Shown: positions 1 through 9,406, counted from the first letter of the stretch. The stretch is DNA of 64,000 bases from Flavobacteriales bacterium (GCA_030584065.1 CP129489.1:2213497-2277496), one strand, 5' to 3'. Numbers and translations: made by a program. Notes: a model not told the origin generated them from the sequence alone.

Positions 1-116
1 CCGGAGGTGCCCAAGGCTGGATGACCGACATGCTGGGCCTGCACGTGCATCATCCCCGGCAGCCCGTGCAGGAGCACCAGCAGCAGTACCGATCGGATGT
101 TGGAGGAAAACTGCAT
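1..116 (-). CDS. Start of an exported protein, cut by the window edge
   Basis: Only the first 38 codons are present. The reading frame opens at an ATG only 7 bases after the stop codon of the DUF3347 lipoprotein gene, so it is very likely the next gene of the same operon. The visible part starts MQFSSN, has a hydrophobic run (SVLLLVLLHGLPG) and then VQAQ, which looks like a signal peptide with a cleavage site. The family cannot be named from this much. Its position after copA and a copper-binding-type lipoprotein suggests an envelope protein of metal homeostasis, but that is inference. Confidence 0.6.
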   Translation of the reverse strand, partial: MQFSSNIRSVLLLVLLHGLPGMMHVQAQHVGHPALGTS

Positions 117-123
117 GACACGA

Positions 124-984
124 TCAGCGGCTGATGGTCTCCTTCACACTACCGCAGGTCATCATCTGTGACCCGTAGAAGGGGTTCTTGATGGCCTTAT
201 CCCGGCTGAGCCAGTCGGCGCCGCCCTCGTACATGGGGCAGTGATCCCGATAGATCGGCGTGGTGGCAGGCGCTGCCTTTGCGAGCTCGGTCATCGGAGC
301 AGTCAGCTCCGCGAAAGCCTTGCGCTGCTTGGCAAGATCCGCAGTGCCTACGATAACACCACTGGTGTTCGCCAGTCGCTCCATCACCTTCATCCAAACC
401 AGGTGAGCGGTGTGTTCCATAGCATCCATTTCCACATTTCGCAAAGCGGCGTCGAAGGCTTTGGCGCGGGCTTGCGCGTCGGTGGCATTTGATGCCACCA
501 GGGCATCCTTCAGTGCGAAGTAGGTATCGAAGACCGGGGCCAGTGGGTCCGTGGTCCCTTGTTCGATCGCAGCCTCCGCCGTGTCAGAATGGTGACCAGC
601 GTGCTCCGAATGCGCGTTTGTTCCTGGGCTTGCAGCAAATGGAGCGCGTTTGAAGCTGCGCTCGTACTGGCAACATCCGGGCAGCGCGGCATAGGCGGCA
701 TCGGGAGCCAGGTACTGCTCGCTGTCGTACCCGGCCTGTGCGATGCGCTGCAATACCGCATCCAGCGAAGTGCGCGTGCTGTCGTAGGTGATGCGTGCGG
801 TCTTCGCGTCAACATCCCAGTCGACTTCGGCTTCACCCTTCACGTAGGCGGCCTTCTCGATGGTCTTCTCGCACATGGGGCAGTCGCCGTCCACCCGGAC
901 GGTCACCGTGCGCGCATTCTTCAGTTGTGCGTTGCAACCCGGCAGCAGCAGCAGGGTAGCGATCAATAGACCGATGGTTTTCAT
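124..984 (-). CDS. Lipoprotein with HMA domain and DUF3347 (copper-binding type)
   Basis: A 286-residue protein. The N-terminus is a lipoprotein signal peptide with lipobox LPGC (Cys17). An HMA-like metal-binding domain follows, with a CPMC motif at residues 35-38. After a His-rich linker (about 115-140) comes a DUF3347 domain (about 145-286) with the typical IYRDHCPMY segment and a GADWLSRDKAIKNPFYG-like tail. DUF3347 proteins are linked with copper handling and occur near Cus/Cop systems. The gene starts 30 bases after the copA stop and is probably in the same operon. It would sit on the outer face of the inner membrane or on the outer membrane and could bind copper handed over during efflux; the metal is inferred from context. 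Confidence 0.88.
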   Translation of the reverse strand: MKTIGLLIATLLLLPGCNAQLKNARTVTVRVDGDCPMCEKTIEKAAYVKGEAEVDWDVDAKTARITYDSTRTSLDAVLQRIAQAGYDSEQYLAPDAAYAALPGCCQYERSFKRAPFAASPGTNAHSEHAGHHSDTAEAAIEQGTTDPLAPVFDTYFALKDALVASNATDAQARAKAFDAALRNVEMDAMEHTAHLVWMKVMERLANTSGVIVGTADLAKQRKAFAELTAPMTELAKAAPATTPIYRDHCPMYEGGADWLSRDKAIKNPFYGSQMMTCGSVKETISR

Positions 985-1014
985 GGTCGTTCGTTTGGAG
1001 GTTCGTTCGATGTT

Positions 1015-3444
1015 TCACTTGTCCAGTTTCGCCCAGCGTAGTCTGAGGCTGTTGCTCACCACGCTCACGCTGCTCAGCGCCATCGCCGCACCGGCGATCA
1101 TGGGGTCCAGCAGGAAACCGTTGATGGGGTAAAGCACACCAGCCGCGATGGGGATGCCGATGATGTTGTAGATGAAGGCCCAGAAGAGGTTCTGGCGGAT
1201 GAGCGCCACGGTGCGGCGGGAGAGTTGGATGGCGCGCGGGATGGCGTTGAGGTCCGTGGCGATCAGGGTCAGGCGCGCCACGTCCAAGGCGATGTCGCTG
1301 CCCTTGCCCATGGCGATGCCCACATCGGCCTTCGCCAGCGCCTCGCTGTCGTTGATGCCGTCGCCCACCATGGCCACCACGTGGCCCTGCTGCTGCAGGC
1401 CGGTCACGAAGGCGCCCTTGTCCTTGGGCAGCACCTCGCTGCGAAAGTCGTCGATGCCCACGGCCTGGGCCACGGCCTGCGCGGTGCGGCGCGCATCACC
1501 GGTCTGCATGTACACCTTGATGCCGGCGCGCTTCAGGCGTGCGATGGCCGAGGCGGCCGAAGGCTTGATGCGGTCGGCGATGGCCACGGCGGCGCGCACC
1601 TGCGTGCCCTCCGCCACCCACACCACCGTGTGCGCTGCCTCCTGCCAGCGCTTCTCGTGCGTGCGCCACTCGCCGGTGACGACGATGCCGTTCTCCTCCA
1701 GCAACCGGCGATTACCCACGAGCCAGCCCGACCCGTTCACCGTGGCCTTGACGCCCTTACCGGTGAGGCTGTCGAACGCGCCCACCGCAGCGGCCTGGTG
1801 CACGCCGGCGGCATGCAGGTGCCGAACGACCGCCTCGGCCAGGGGATGCTCGGACCGCGCTTCGATCGCGAGCACCGCGGCGCCGACGGGCTGTTCGGTC
1901 AACCCCACGGCCTCCACCACCTCAGGCTTGCCTTCGGTGATGGTGCCGGTCTTGTCGAGCACGATGGCGGTGATGTTGCGTGCGCGCTCCAGGCTGTCGG
2001 CGTCCTTGATGAGGATGCCGTTCTCGGCCCCCTTGCCCATGCCGGCCATGATGGCCGTGGGCGTGGCGAGGCCGAGGGCGCAGGGGCAGGCGATCACCAG
2101 CACGGTGACCAGCGCGAGCAGGCCCTGGGTGAAGGCATGCTCACCGCCGAGCACCCACCAGGCGATGGCGCTCAGCAGCGCGATGCCGATGACGATGGGC
2201 ACGAAGACCGCGGCCACCTTGTCCACCAGCTTCTGCACCGGGGCCTTGCTGCCCTGGGCCTCTTGCACGGTGCGCACGATCTGGGCGAGCAGCGTGGCCG
2301 AGCCCACCTTCTCGGCACGCATGCGCAGGCTGCCTTTCTGGTTGATGGTGCCGGCCAGCAGCTTTGCACCGGCCGTCTTCGCCACCGGCACAGGCTCACC
2401 GCTCAGCATGCTCTCATTCACGTAGCTCTCCCCGCTTACCACTTCGCCGTCCACCGCGATGCTCTCGCCGGGACGCACCACGAGGATGTCGTCCACGTTC
2501 ACGTCGGCGATGGGTACCTCGCGCGTGCTGCCATCGGCGGCCTCGCGCAGCACCGTGTTCGGGCGTAGGCCCATCAGCTTCTTGATGGCACTGCTGGTGC
2601 CGGCCTTGGCGCGCTCCTCCAGGAACTTGCCCAGCAGGATGAAGGTGATGACCACCGCGGCGGCCTCGAAGTACACATGCGGCATCAGTCCGCGGTCGGT
2701 CCAGAACTGCGGATAGGCAGTGTTGAAGACGCTGAAGACGTAGGCCACGCCGGTGCTCAGGGCCACCAGGGTGTCCATGTTGGCGCTGCGGTGCTTCGCC
2801 TGCTTCCAGGCGTTGATGAAGAACTGCCGGCCGAAGACGAGCACCACGGGCGTGCTGAGGGCCCACATCACCACGTTGGCCCAGGGTTCATGCATCATGA
2901 ACATGCCGATCACCACCAGCGGGATGCTGAGGGCCATGGAGGCCCACAGGCGCTTCTTCAGCGAGGCCATGCGCTCACGCGCGATCGCCTCCATGTCGGC
3001 GGTGGCCTCGCGCTCCTCCCCGATGATGAGGTCGTAGCCGATGCTTTGGATCGCGGCGCGCATGCGGCGCTCATCGATCACACCGGGCACATAGCGCACC
3101 TGCACCGTGTTGGTGGCCAGGTTCACCGCGGCCTCGAGCACCCCCGGCTGGGCCTGCAGCATGCTCTCCACGCTGGCCACGCAGCTGGCGCAGGTCATGC
3201 CGGTCACCGGGAAGGTGCGCTTCACCGTGGGCACGTCGTAGCCGTTGTCGCGGATCGCCTTCACGGCATCGCGCACGGCCTCCACGGGCGTGATGCTCTG
3301 CACCACCGCGCTGCGGTTGTTCAGCTCCACATGGTGGGTGGCGATGCTGGGCACGGTGCCCAGGGCCTTGTCCACGATCAGCGCGCAATGCTCGCTGTCC
3401 ATGTTCTCCACGGGGATCACCAGGGTGCTCGTCTCGGTCTTCAT
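1015..3444 (-). CDS. copA: Copper-translocating P-type ATPase (CopA type)
   Basis: 809 residues from ATG 3444. An upstream extension of the open frame overlaps the HMA gene and is rejected; the chosen start follows that gene's stop by 14 bases. The N-terminus has two HMA-like domains: the first is degenerate (SEHC at 17-20 instead of CxxC), the second is canonical (GMTCASC, Cys85 and Cys88). Membrane helices follow. The CPC motif of Cu+ ATPases is at 453-455, the phosphorylation site DKTGT at Asp497, an HP motif (SEHPLAEA) lies in the nucleotide-binding domain, and GDGINDSEAL marks the P domain. It pumps monovalent copper (or silver) out of the cytoplasm using ATP. The adjacent AraC-type regulator and HMA protein support a copper-response role. 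Confidence 0.95.
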   Translation of the reverse strand: MKTETSTLVIPVENMDSEHCALIVDKALGTVPSIATHHVELNNRSAVVQSITPVEAVRDAVKAIRDNGYDVPTVKRTFPVTGMTCASCVASVESMLQAQPGVLEAAVNLATNTVQVRYVPGVIDERRMRAAIQSIGYDLIIGEEREATADMEAIARERMASLKKRLWASMALSIPLVVIGMFMMHEPWANVVMWALSTPVVLVFGRQFFINAWKQAKHRSANMDTLVALSTGVAYVFSVFNTAYPQFWTDRGLMPHVYFEAAAVVITFILLGKFLEERAKAGTSSAIKKLMGLRPNTVLREAADGSTREVPIADVNVDDILVVRPGESIAVDGEVVSGESYVNESMLSGEPVPVAKTAGAKLLAGTINQKGSLRMRAEKVGSATLLAQIVRTVQEAQGSKAPVQKLVDKVAAVFVPIVIGIALLSAIAWWVLGGEHAFTQGLLALVTVLVIACPCALGLATPTAIMAGMGKGAENGILIKDADSLERARNITAIVLDKTGTITEGKPEVVEAVGLTEQPVGAAVLAIEARSEHPLAEAVVRHLHAAGVHQAAAVGAFDSLTGKGVKATVNGSGWLVGNRRLLEENGIVVTGEWRTHEKRWQEAAHTVVWVAEGTQVRAAVAIADRIKPSAASAIARLKRAGIKVYMQTGDARRTAQAVAQAVGIDDFRSEVLPKDKGAFVTGLQQQGHVVAMVGDGINDSEALAKADVGIAMGKGSDIALDVARLTLIATDLNAIPRAIQLSRRTVALIRQNLFWAFIYNIIGIPIAAGVLYPINGFLLDPMIAGAAMALSSVSVVSNSLRLRWAKLDK

Positions 3445-3458
3445 GGCTGTGGGGGTGT

Positions 3459-3887
3459 TCAGGCGGCCACCGGCAGCAGGCCATAGCCCGCCGGGCGCAG
3501 CGCGTTGAGGAGGTCCTCTTGGGTGAGGGTGCCCTGCACCACTTCCACGTCGGCGGTGCGGGTCACGTGGTCGGCGGTGGCGCTCACCACGCCGGGCAGC
3601 TTGTTGAGGATGTCGCCGGCCTTGTTGGCGCATCCGGCGCAGGTGATGCCGGTGGTGCTGAAGCGGTGCCGCTCGGTGGCGACGTTGTAGCCGGCCTTGC
3701 GGATGGCGGCGACGGCCTCGCGCACGGCCTGGGCCGAGGTGGCCGACCGCAACGTGGCCAGGTGGCGGTCGAGGTCCACACGGGCCTCCTCCAGCGTGGG
3801 CACGCCATGCAGGGCCTTCTCCACGCGCAGGGCGCAATGCGCGCTGTTCACGTCGAGCAGGGGGAGGGCGATGTTCGTGTTGTCCAT
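3459..3887 (-). CDS. Small double-HMA protein, possible copper chaperone
   Basis: 142 residues from ATG 3887 (MDNTNIALP); the frame extends 9 codons further upstream without a better start. It contains two ferredoxin-like HMA halves. In the first the metal motif is SAHC (15-18), so the first cysteine of CxxC is replaced by serine. The second has a normal CAGC (83-86) in GITCAGC. There is no signal peptide, so the protein is cytosolic. It lies 14 bases upstream of copA in the same orientation and resembles the N-terminus of that ATPase, so a copper chaperone feeding CopA is the natural reading. The degenerate first half mirrors the one in CopA, which suggests common descent and a retained role other than two-cysteine copper binding. 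Confidence 0.85.
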   Translation of the reverse strand: MDNTNIALPLLDVNSAHCALRVEKALHGVPTLEEARVDLDRHLATLRSATSAQAVREAVAAIRKAGYNVATERHRFSTTGITCAGCANKAGDILNKLPGVVSATADHVTRTADVEVVQGTLTQEDLLNALRPAGYGLLPVAA

Positions 3888-3967
3888 GGTCGTTGGTGTT
3901 GATTGACGATGCAAAGCACCGACGACCGGGAGCGTTCCGCGTTACATCCTCATCGGGAAGGTTTACA

Positions 3968-4531
3968 TCAACCCACCTGGTCCAGCGGGGTGCGGCCCAT
4001 GCCCATGGCCTTGAAGGCGGAGGGCGTCATGCCGGTGAGCTTCTTGAACTGGGCGCTCAGGTGCGCCACGCTGCTGAAGCCCGTGCGGTCGGCGATCTCG
4101 CTCAGGGTGAGCTCGTCGTACCGGATGAGCTCCTTCACCCGCTCCAGGCGTTGAAGCAGGAAGTACTGCTCGATGGTGATGCCCTCCACCTGCGAGAAGA
4201 GCGCGGAGAGCCCAGAGTAATCGCGGTGCAGCACATCCGGCAGGTGCTCGCCCAGCTTCACGCGCCCATTGAGCTGCTCGTTGTGGTGCACCAGCTTCAC
4301 GATGGCGGCCTTGATGCGCGCGATGGTGGCGGCCTCGCGGCTGTCCACCAGCTCGAAGCCCTCGGTCATCAGCGCGGCGCGCGTGGCCTCGAGCTCGGCA
4401 TCGGAGGGTTCCTGCTCCAGCTCCACTTCGCCGAGGTCCACCTGCAGCACGCGCAGGCCCTGCTCTCCCAGCACGCGCCGCACCACCGCCTTGCAGCGGT
4501 CGCACACCATGTTGCGCACCACGAGCTTCAT
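3968..4531 (-). CDS. AraC-family regulator with N-terminal CxxC metal-binding-like segment
   Basis: 187 residues from ATG 4531 (MKLVVRNMVC). The N-terminus resembles an HMA domain: MVCDRC gives the M-x-C-x-x-C pattern with Cys10 and Cys13, and residues 1-75 have the alternation expected of a small alpha/beta domain. The C-terminal half (about 95-187) is an AraC-type double helix-turn-helix, with LSEIADRTGFSSVAHLSAQF as the second recognition-type helix region. It is the only regulator in the metal block, is 28 bases from the ABC ATPase stop and 80 bases upstream of the HMA/copA genes. A direct copper (or other soft-metal) sensor controlling copA is plausible; ligand and target are inferred, not shown. 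Confidence 0.87.
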   Translation of the reverse strand: MKLVVRNMVCDRCKAVVRRVLGEQGLRVLQVDLGEVELEQEPSDAELEATRAALMTEGFELVDSREAATIARIKAAIVKLVHHNEQLNGRVKLGEHLPDVLHRDYSGLSALFSQVEGITIEQYFLLQRLERVKELIRYDELTLSEIADRTGFSSVAHLSAQFKKLTGMTPSAFKAMGMGRTPLDQVG

Positions 4532-4559
4532 GAGAGGCGAAGCTAGCGGAGGAGAGCGT

Positions 4560-5255
<696 letters not shown>

Positions 5256-5260
5256 ATCCG

Positions 5261-5314
5261 GTTGCGTGTTGGGAGGTTGGGGGTTGCATGTTGGCGGAAC
5301 CCGCAACACGCAAC
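5261..5314. repeat. Imperfect inverted repeat between adaptor and ABC ATPase
   Basis: GTTGCGTGTTGGG at 5261-5273 is matched by its reverse complement with a two-base insertion at 5300-5314 (CCCGCAACACGCAAC). More GTTG/CAAC-rich copies lie around it (to about 5330). It fills the only sizeable gap in this operon and may be a small dispersed repeat or an mRNA structure. Confidence 0.45.
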
Positions 5315-5347
5315 GCGTAACACGCGACGTGCGCAGGTCTGTGGCTG

Positions 5348-6592
5348 CTATTCGATAACGAGCTCATCGGCGTTGTTGAACGCGGCGTAGCGACTGGTCA
5401 CCACCCGGTCTCCGGGCTGGAGCCCTTCGAGCACCTCGTACAGGTCGGGGTTCTGGCGGCCCAGCTTCACTTCGCGCTTGGTGGCGGTGCCTTCGGCATC
5501 GAGCACGTACACCCACTGCCCGCCGGTGTCCTGGAAGAAGGGCCCGCGCGGCAGCATTACCGCCTCCATATCCTCGCTCAGCTGCAGCCTCACCTGGAAG
5601 GTCTGACCGCGGCGCACCTCCGGCTTCGCCCCCAGGAAGCGCAGGTCCACGTCGAATTCCCCGTTGCTCACCTCCGGATACACCTTGAAGACCTCGATGA
5701 CGTGCTCCCTTCCGGCGTGCACGAAGGTGCCCTGCAGGCCGATGCCGATCCGGCTCACGTAGTGCTCCGGTATGCGCGCCCGCACCTTGAAGCTCTCCAG
5801 CACATCGATCTGCGCGATGCGCTCGCCGCGCTGCTTGGTCTGCCCGAGCTCCGCACTGAGGCCGCTCAACTGCCCGTCGATGGGCGCCTTGACCACCAGG
5901 CTCTGCAGGTTCTCGCGCAGGAAGCGCAGGTTCTGCTGGATGAGCTCGAGGTTGCCGGTGATGGAGCCGAGCTGGCTGAGGCGGAAGAGCGAATCGCTGC
6001 GCACGTTGGCGGCCAGCAGCTTGCGCTTCTCGCGCATGTAGTCCAGGTGCTCCCTGTTGCTCATGTACGTATTGCGCGCGAGCAGGGAGTCCTTCACCAG
6101 CCGGTCATCCACCCGCTGGTCGCGCTCCAGCCGCTTCAGCTCCTTGTCGAGGCTCAGCAGCTCATCGCGCAGGCGCACGGTCTGCTGGTCCATGGCGAGC
6201 CGCGTGTTGCGCAGGTTGTTCTGCTGGTCCAGGAGCTGCGCCTCGCGGTTGATGGCATCCATGTGCAGCTGCGGGTTGCTCAGCTCAAGGATGGGCTCGC
6301 CGGCCTTCACGTGCGTGCCGTCCTCCACGAAGCGGTGCTTCACGGTGCCACCCTCCAGCGCATCGAGGAAGACCGTCTGGATGGGCTGCACCGTGCCCGT
6401 CACCGGGATGAACTCGCGGAAGAGGCCCTTCTCCACCGTGCCGATGGTGACCTTGGCCGCCTCCACCCGCACCCGCGATCGGCCCAGCCCGCTGGCCAGC
6501 GCCACCAGCGCGACCATCACCAATAGTCCACCGCTTGCGGCGTAGAGCAAGCGGCGCCGCCTGGCGGGCCGGGTATCGATCGCACGGTCCAT
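5348..6592 (-). CDS. HlyD-family periplasmic adaptor subunit
   Basis: 414 residues from ATG 6592 (MDRAIDTRPARRRRLL). One N-terminal membrane anchor (about 20-40) precedes a lipoyl-like/barrel-sandwich segment, a long coiled-coil hairpin (about 110-215, rich in Leu, Arg, Gln and Asp with no prolines), the second half of the lipoyl domain (LVVKAPIDGQLSGL) and a beta-barrel. This is the layout of membrane-fusion proteins of ABC exporters (MacA-like) or RND pumps. It lies directly upstream of the ABC ATPase. The neighbourhood suggests a role in export linked to envelope stress or metals; the substrate is unknown. Confidence 0.9.
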   Translation of the reverse strand: MDRAIDTRPARRRRLLYAASGGLLVMVALVALASGLGRSRVRVEAAKVTIGTVEKGLFREFIPVTGTVQPIQTVFLDALEGGTVKHRFVEDGTHVKAGEPILELSNPQLHMDAINREAQLLDQQNNLRNTRLAMDQQTVRLRDELLSLDKELKRLERDQRVDDRLVKDSLLARNTYMSNREHLDYMREKRKLLAANVRSDSLFRLSQLGSITGNLELIQQNLRFLRENLQSLVVKAPIDGQLSGLSAELGQTKQRGERIAQIDVLESFKVRARIPEHYVSRIGIGLQGTFVHAGREHVIEVFKVYPEVSNGEFDVDLRFLGAKPEVRRGQTFQVRLQLSEDMEAVMLPRGPFFQDTGGQWVYVLDAEGTATKREVKLGRQNPDLYEVLEGLQPGDRVVTSRYAAFNNADELVIE

Positions 6593-6679
6593 GGTCCTGC
6601 ACGGCAAGGTTCATCCGGCACCGGGCCACGGCCTAGCAGTTTGTGCGGACCGGAAGGCCGCGTGACGGACGGTTGGGCG

Positions 6680-7123
6680 CTACCAGATGAGGGGCAGCAG
6701 CCGCTTCACCCCCTGCATGCGCTCGGGGTAGTCCGGGTGGCGCGCGGTGAGCAGCGCCTCCTCTTGGCGGATCTTCAGCACGAGCACCACGGCGCAGGCG
6801 GCGAGCGCCACCCAGCGCACCCGGCTCGGTGCGCCGAAGGCCACGGCCGAGCCGCAGAGCAGCACGGCCGTGTACATGGGGTGGCGGATGAAGCGGTAGA
6901 TGCCGCGCACGCTGAGCGTGCTCGAGCTGCGGGGTGCGGGCATCACCGTGAGGTTGCCGGCACCGAGGGAGAGCCCGGCCCACACCAGGATCAGCAGGCC
7001 GATGCCCAGCACGGCCCAGGCAACGCCCGGCAGCGACCAGCCGCCGCCCAGCACAAGGGCGATGATGCAGCTGAACTGGGCCACCACGAGCAGCACGCCG
7101 TACATGGCTGCAAGTAAGCCCAT
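6680..7123 (-). CDS. Isoprenylcysteine carboxyl methyltransferase-like membrane protein
   Basis: 147 residues from ATG 7123 (MGLLAAMYGVLLVV); a second possible ATG is six codons in. Four to five hydrophobic segments cover most of the protein. The motif GIYRFIRHPMYTA with the conserved RHP-Y pattern, plus the C-terminal EEALLTARHPDYPERM, are hallmarks of the ICMT/PEMT-like small methyltransferase family, which uses S-adenosylmethionine at the membrane. The natural substrate of bacterial members is mostly unknown. It diverges from the CHAD gene with 42 bases between the starts. Confidence 0.82.
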   Translation of the reverse strand: MGLLAAMYGVLLVVAQFSCIIALVLGGGWSLPGVAWAVLGIGLLILVWAGLSLGAGNLTVMPAPRSSSTLSVRGIYRFIRHPMYTAVLLCGSAVAFGAPSRVRWVALAACAVVLVLKIRQEEALLTARHPDYPERMQGVKRLLPLIW

Positions 7124-7165
7124 CGGCAGGCATGGCCTTCGCACAGCGATGATGTACCTTGAACC

Positions 7166-7987
7166 GTGGCCTACCTGCTCGCCGCTCATGCTCACCGGCT
7201 CATCGAACGGCTCCGGGTGGATCTGGCGCGTGCGGCCGAGTCCCCCTCCGAGCCGCGCATCCATGCCTTACGGGTGAGCCTGAAGAAGCTGGCGACACAG
7301 CTCCGTCTGGCACGCTACGCTGCGCCGCACGCCGCCTTCCCGGATGGGCCCATGCGTCGCGTGAAAGCGCTCTTCAAGGCTGCGGGGCGCGAGCGTGAGG
7401 CACAGGTGTCGAGAGCCCTGCTCGCCGAACTCCCCCGGTCGCTCTGTGCGGCGCGGATGGCCCATGAAGCACGATTGCACCGGCAGGAGCGCAAGGCCCG
7501 GCAGGCCCTGCTGCGCCGCCTGCAGGATTGGAGGCCGAAGGACATCGACCGGATCGCGGAGCAGCTGGCACGCGCCACCGCATCGCTCACCCACGCCCAG
7601 GAACTGGACCTTGCGGCGCGGTATGCCGAGGACGAATTGCAGGCGGCATCGCGGCTGCTGGCCGCAGAGGCACCGGGTGCTCAACTGCATGCGGTGCGCA
7701 AGCACGTGAAGAACGCGTGGTACACCCTGCGGCTCCTGCCCGCACGGCGCAAGGACGAAGCCCGGACCGCACGGCTCGCTCAGGCCCAGCAGCGGCTGGG
7801 GCTTTGGCACGACTGGCAGACGCTCCGCTCGGACCTCACCGACTGGAAGGGCGGCGGGGAAGCGCGAGCTGCGATAGCCGCGGAAGCAGCCCGGCGGCTG
7901 GCGCGCATGGAGGCGGCACTGCTGCGCTACCTGCCCAAAGCCCTGCGCAGAGGCGGGCCGGTAGCCGCTGATGCCCGGTCGCGCTGA
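7166..7987 (+). CDS. CHAD domain protein
   Basis: 273 residues from a GTG start. The protein is all-helical, rich in Arg and Ala, and has the conserved-histidine pattern of CHAD domains: an N-terminal IHALRVSLKKLATQLR and an internal repeat AVRKHVKNAWYTLRLL, with LGLWHDWQTL near the end. CHAD domains bind inorganic polyphosphate through basic surfaces and often occur near polyphosphate enzymes. Here a VTC-type polyphosphate-polymerase-like gene lies 3.6 kb downstream on the same strand. No signal peptide is seen, so it should act in the cytoplasm. The function beyond polyphosphate binding is unknown. Confidence 0.85.
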   Translation: MAYLLAAHAHRLIERLRVDLARAAESPSEPRIHALRVSLKKLATQLRLARYAAPHAAFPDGPMRRVKALFKAAGREREAQVSRALLAELPRSLCAARMAHEARLHRQERKARQALLRRLQDWRPKDIDRIAEQLARATASLTHAQELDLAARYAEDELQAASRLLAAEAPGAQLHAVRKHVKNAWYTLRLLPARRKDEARTARLAQAQQRLGLWHDWQTLRSDLTDWKGGGEARAAIAAEAARRLARMEAALLRYLPKALRRGGPVAADARSR

Positions 7988-8086
7988 TGGTCCCCGGCAT
8001 GCGCAGCCGTGCGAACGGCCACGGCGCATGGAACATCCTGGCCTGCTCACGGCCCGCCATTCCCCGCTTGGTCCGATTCCTGCCGC

Positions 8087-8113
8087 GCCAGGCGGGCAAC
8101 GCACCCGCCCGGC
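8087..8113. terminator. Hairpin between convergent genes
   Basis: GCCAGGCGGG and CCCGCCCGGC pair with one mismatch around a 7-base loop. It lies between the ends of the CHAD gene (plus) and the E2 gene (minus). There is no clear T-run, so termination is only probable. Confidence 0.4.
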
Positions 8114-8122
8114 AGCGCGTAC

Positions 8123-9391
8123 TCAGATCGCGCCCACCCCCAGCAGCAGCGCCGGTTCCTCCAGCAACTGCTTGAAGGCATTGAGGAAGGCCGCGCCCGT
8201 GGCGCCGTCCACCACGCGGTGGTCGCAGCTCAAGGTGACCTTCATGGTGTGGCCCGGCACGATCTGGCCTCCGCGCACCACGGGTTTCTCCACGATACCG
8301 CCCACCGCCAGGATGCACGCATCGGGCGGGTTGATGATGGCGGTGAACTCCTCGATGCCGAACATGCCCAGGTTGGAGATGGTGAAGGTGTTGCCTTCCC
8401 AGTCCTGCGGCTGGAGCTTCTTCTCCTTGGCCTTCTTGGCGTAGTCGCGCACCTCGGCGCCGATTGCGCGCAGGGGCTTGCCATCGGCGAAGCGCACCAC
8501 GGGCACCAGCAGCCCCTCCTCCACGGCCACGGCCACGCCGATGTGCACATGCTGGTTGAACCGGATCCGGTCGCCGAGCCAGCTGCTGTTCACCTTGGGG
8601 TGCTGCTTCAGGGCCACGGCCGCCGCCTTGATCACGAGGTCGTTGAAGGAGATCTTGTCGGGCGCGATGAACTTGTTGATGGCCTCTCGCGCAGCCATGG
8701 CGCGCTCCATGTCCACCTCGAGCGTGAGGTAGAAGTGCGGCGCGCTGAACTTGCTCTCGGCCAGGCGGCGCGCGATGGTCTTGCGCATCTGGCTCACCGC
8801 CACCTCGGTGAAGCCCTCCACCTGCGGGGCTGCCGCGAAGCCGCCGCCACCGCGATGGTTCTCGATGTCCTGTTTCGTCACCCTGCCGTCGGGGCCACTG
8901 CCGCGCACGCGGCTGATGTCGATGCCGCGCTCCTCGGCAAGGTGCTTCGCGAGCGGGCTGGCCTTCACGCGGCCGTTGGATGCGGCCACCGCGGCAGGCG
9001 CCGCCATCGGTGCCGCCACCGGGGCAGGCGCAGGGGCCGGGGCCGCCACCGGAGCCGGTGCGGGCGCAGGCGCAGGTGCGGCCTTCGCTGGGGCCGGCGC
9101 CGGAGCCGGCACCGCCGCGGCGGCTTCGGCCAGCAGCTTGCTGAAGTCCTCCCCTTCCTTGCCCAGTACGGCGAGCACGCTGTCCACCGGCGCGGCCTTG
9201 CCCTTCTCCACGCCGATGTGCAGCAGCACGCCGTCGGTGAAGCTCTCGAACTCCATGGTGGCCTTGTCGGTCTCGATCTCGGCAAGCACCTCGCCGCTCT
9301 TCACCTTGTCTCCGACCTTCTTGTGCCAGGCGCTCACCACCCCTTCGGTCATGGTGTCGCTGAGCTTCGGCATGCGTACGATCTCGGCCAT
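8123..9391 (-). CDS. pdhC: Dihydrolipoamide acetyltransferase (E2 of pyruvate dehydrogenase)
   Basis: 422 residues. A single lipoyl domain (1-80) has Lys43 in ETDKATMEF as the lipoylation site. An Ala/Pro-rich flexible linker (about 88-138) follows, then the peripheral subunit-binding domain (KASPLAKHLAEERGIDISRV, about 142-178) and the catalytic acyltransferase core ending with DHRVVDG, which holds the active-site His and Asp. It transfers acetyl groups from E1 to CoA and forms the core of the complex. It lies downstream of the E1 alpha gene, separated by a small lipoprotein gene; E1 beta and E3 are not in the window. Confidence 0.95.
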   Translation of the reverse strand: MAEIVRMPKLSDTMTEGVVSAWHKKVGDKVKSGEVLAEIETDKATMEFESFTDGVLLHIGVEKGKAAPVDSVLAVLGKEGEDFSKLLAEAAAAVPAPAPAPAKAAPAPAPAPAPVAAPAPAPAPVAAPMAAPAAVAASNGRVKASPLAKHLAEERGIDISRVRGSGPDGRVTKQDIENHRGGGGFAAAPQVEGFTEVAVSQMRKTIARRLAESKFSAPHFYLTLEVDMERAMAAREAINKFIAPDKISFNDLVIKAAAVALKQHPKVNSSWLGDRIRFNQHVHIGVAVAVEEGLLVPVVRFADGKPLRAIGAEVRDYAKKAKEKKLQPQDWEGNTFTISNLGMFGIEEFTAIINPPDACILAVGGIVEKPVVRGGQIVPGHTMKVTLSCDHRVVDGATGAAFLNAFKQLLEEPALLLGVGAI

Positions 9392-9406
9392 GGTGCGGTG
9401 GATGCG

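Noticed and set aside
3445..3837. An N-terminal extension of CopA reaching 3837
   Set aside because: It overlaps the HMA gene in another frame and gives an Arg/Gly/Pro-rich sequence; ATG 3444 follows the HMA stop directly.
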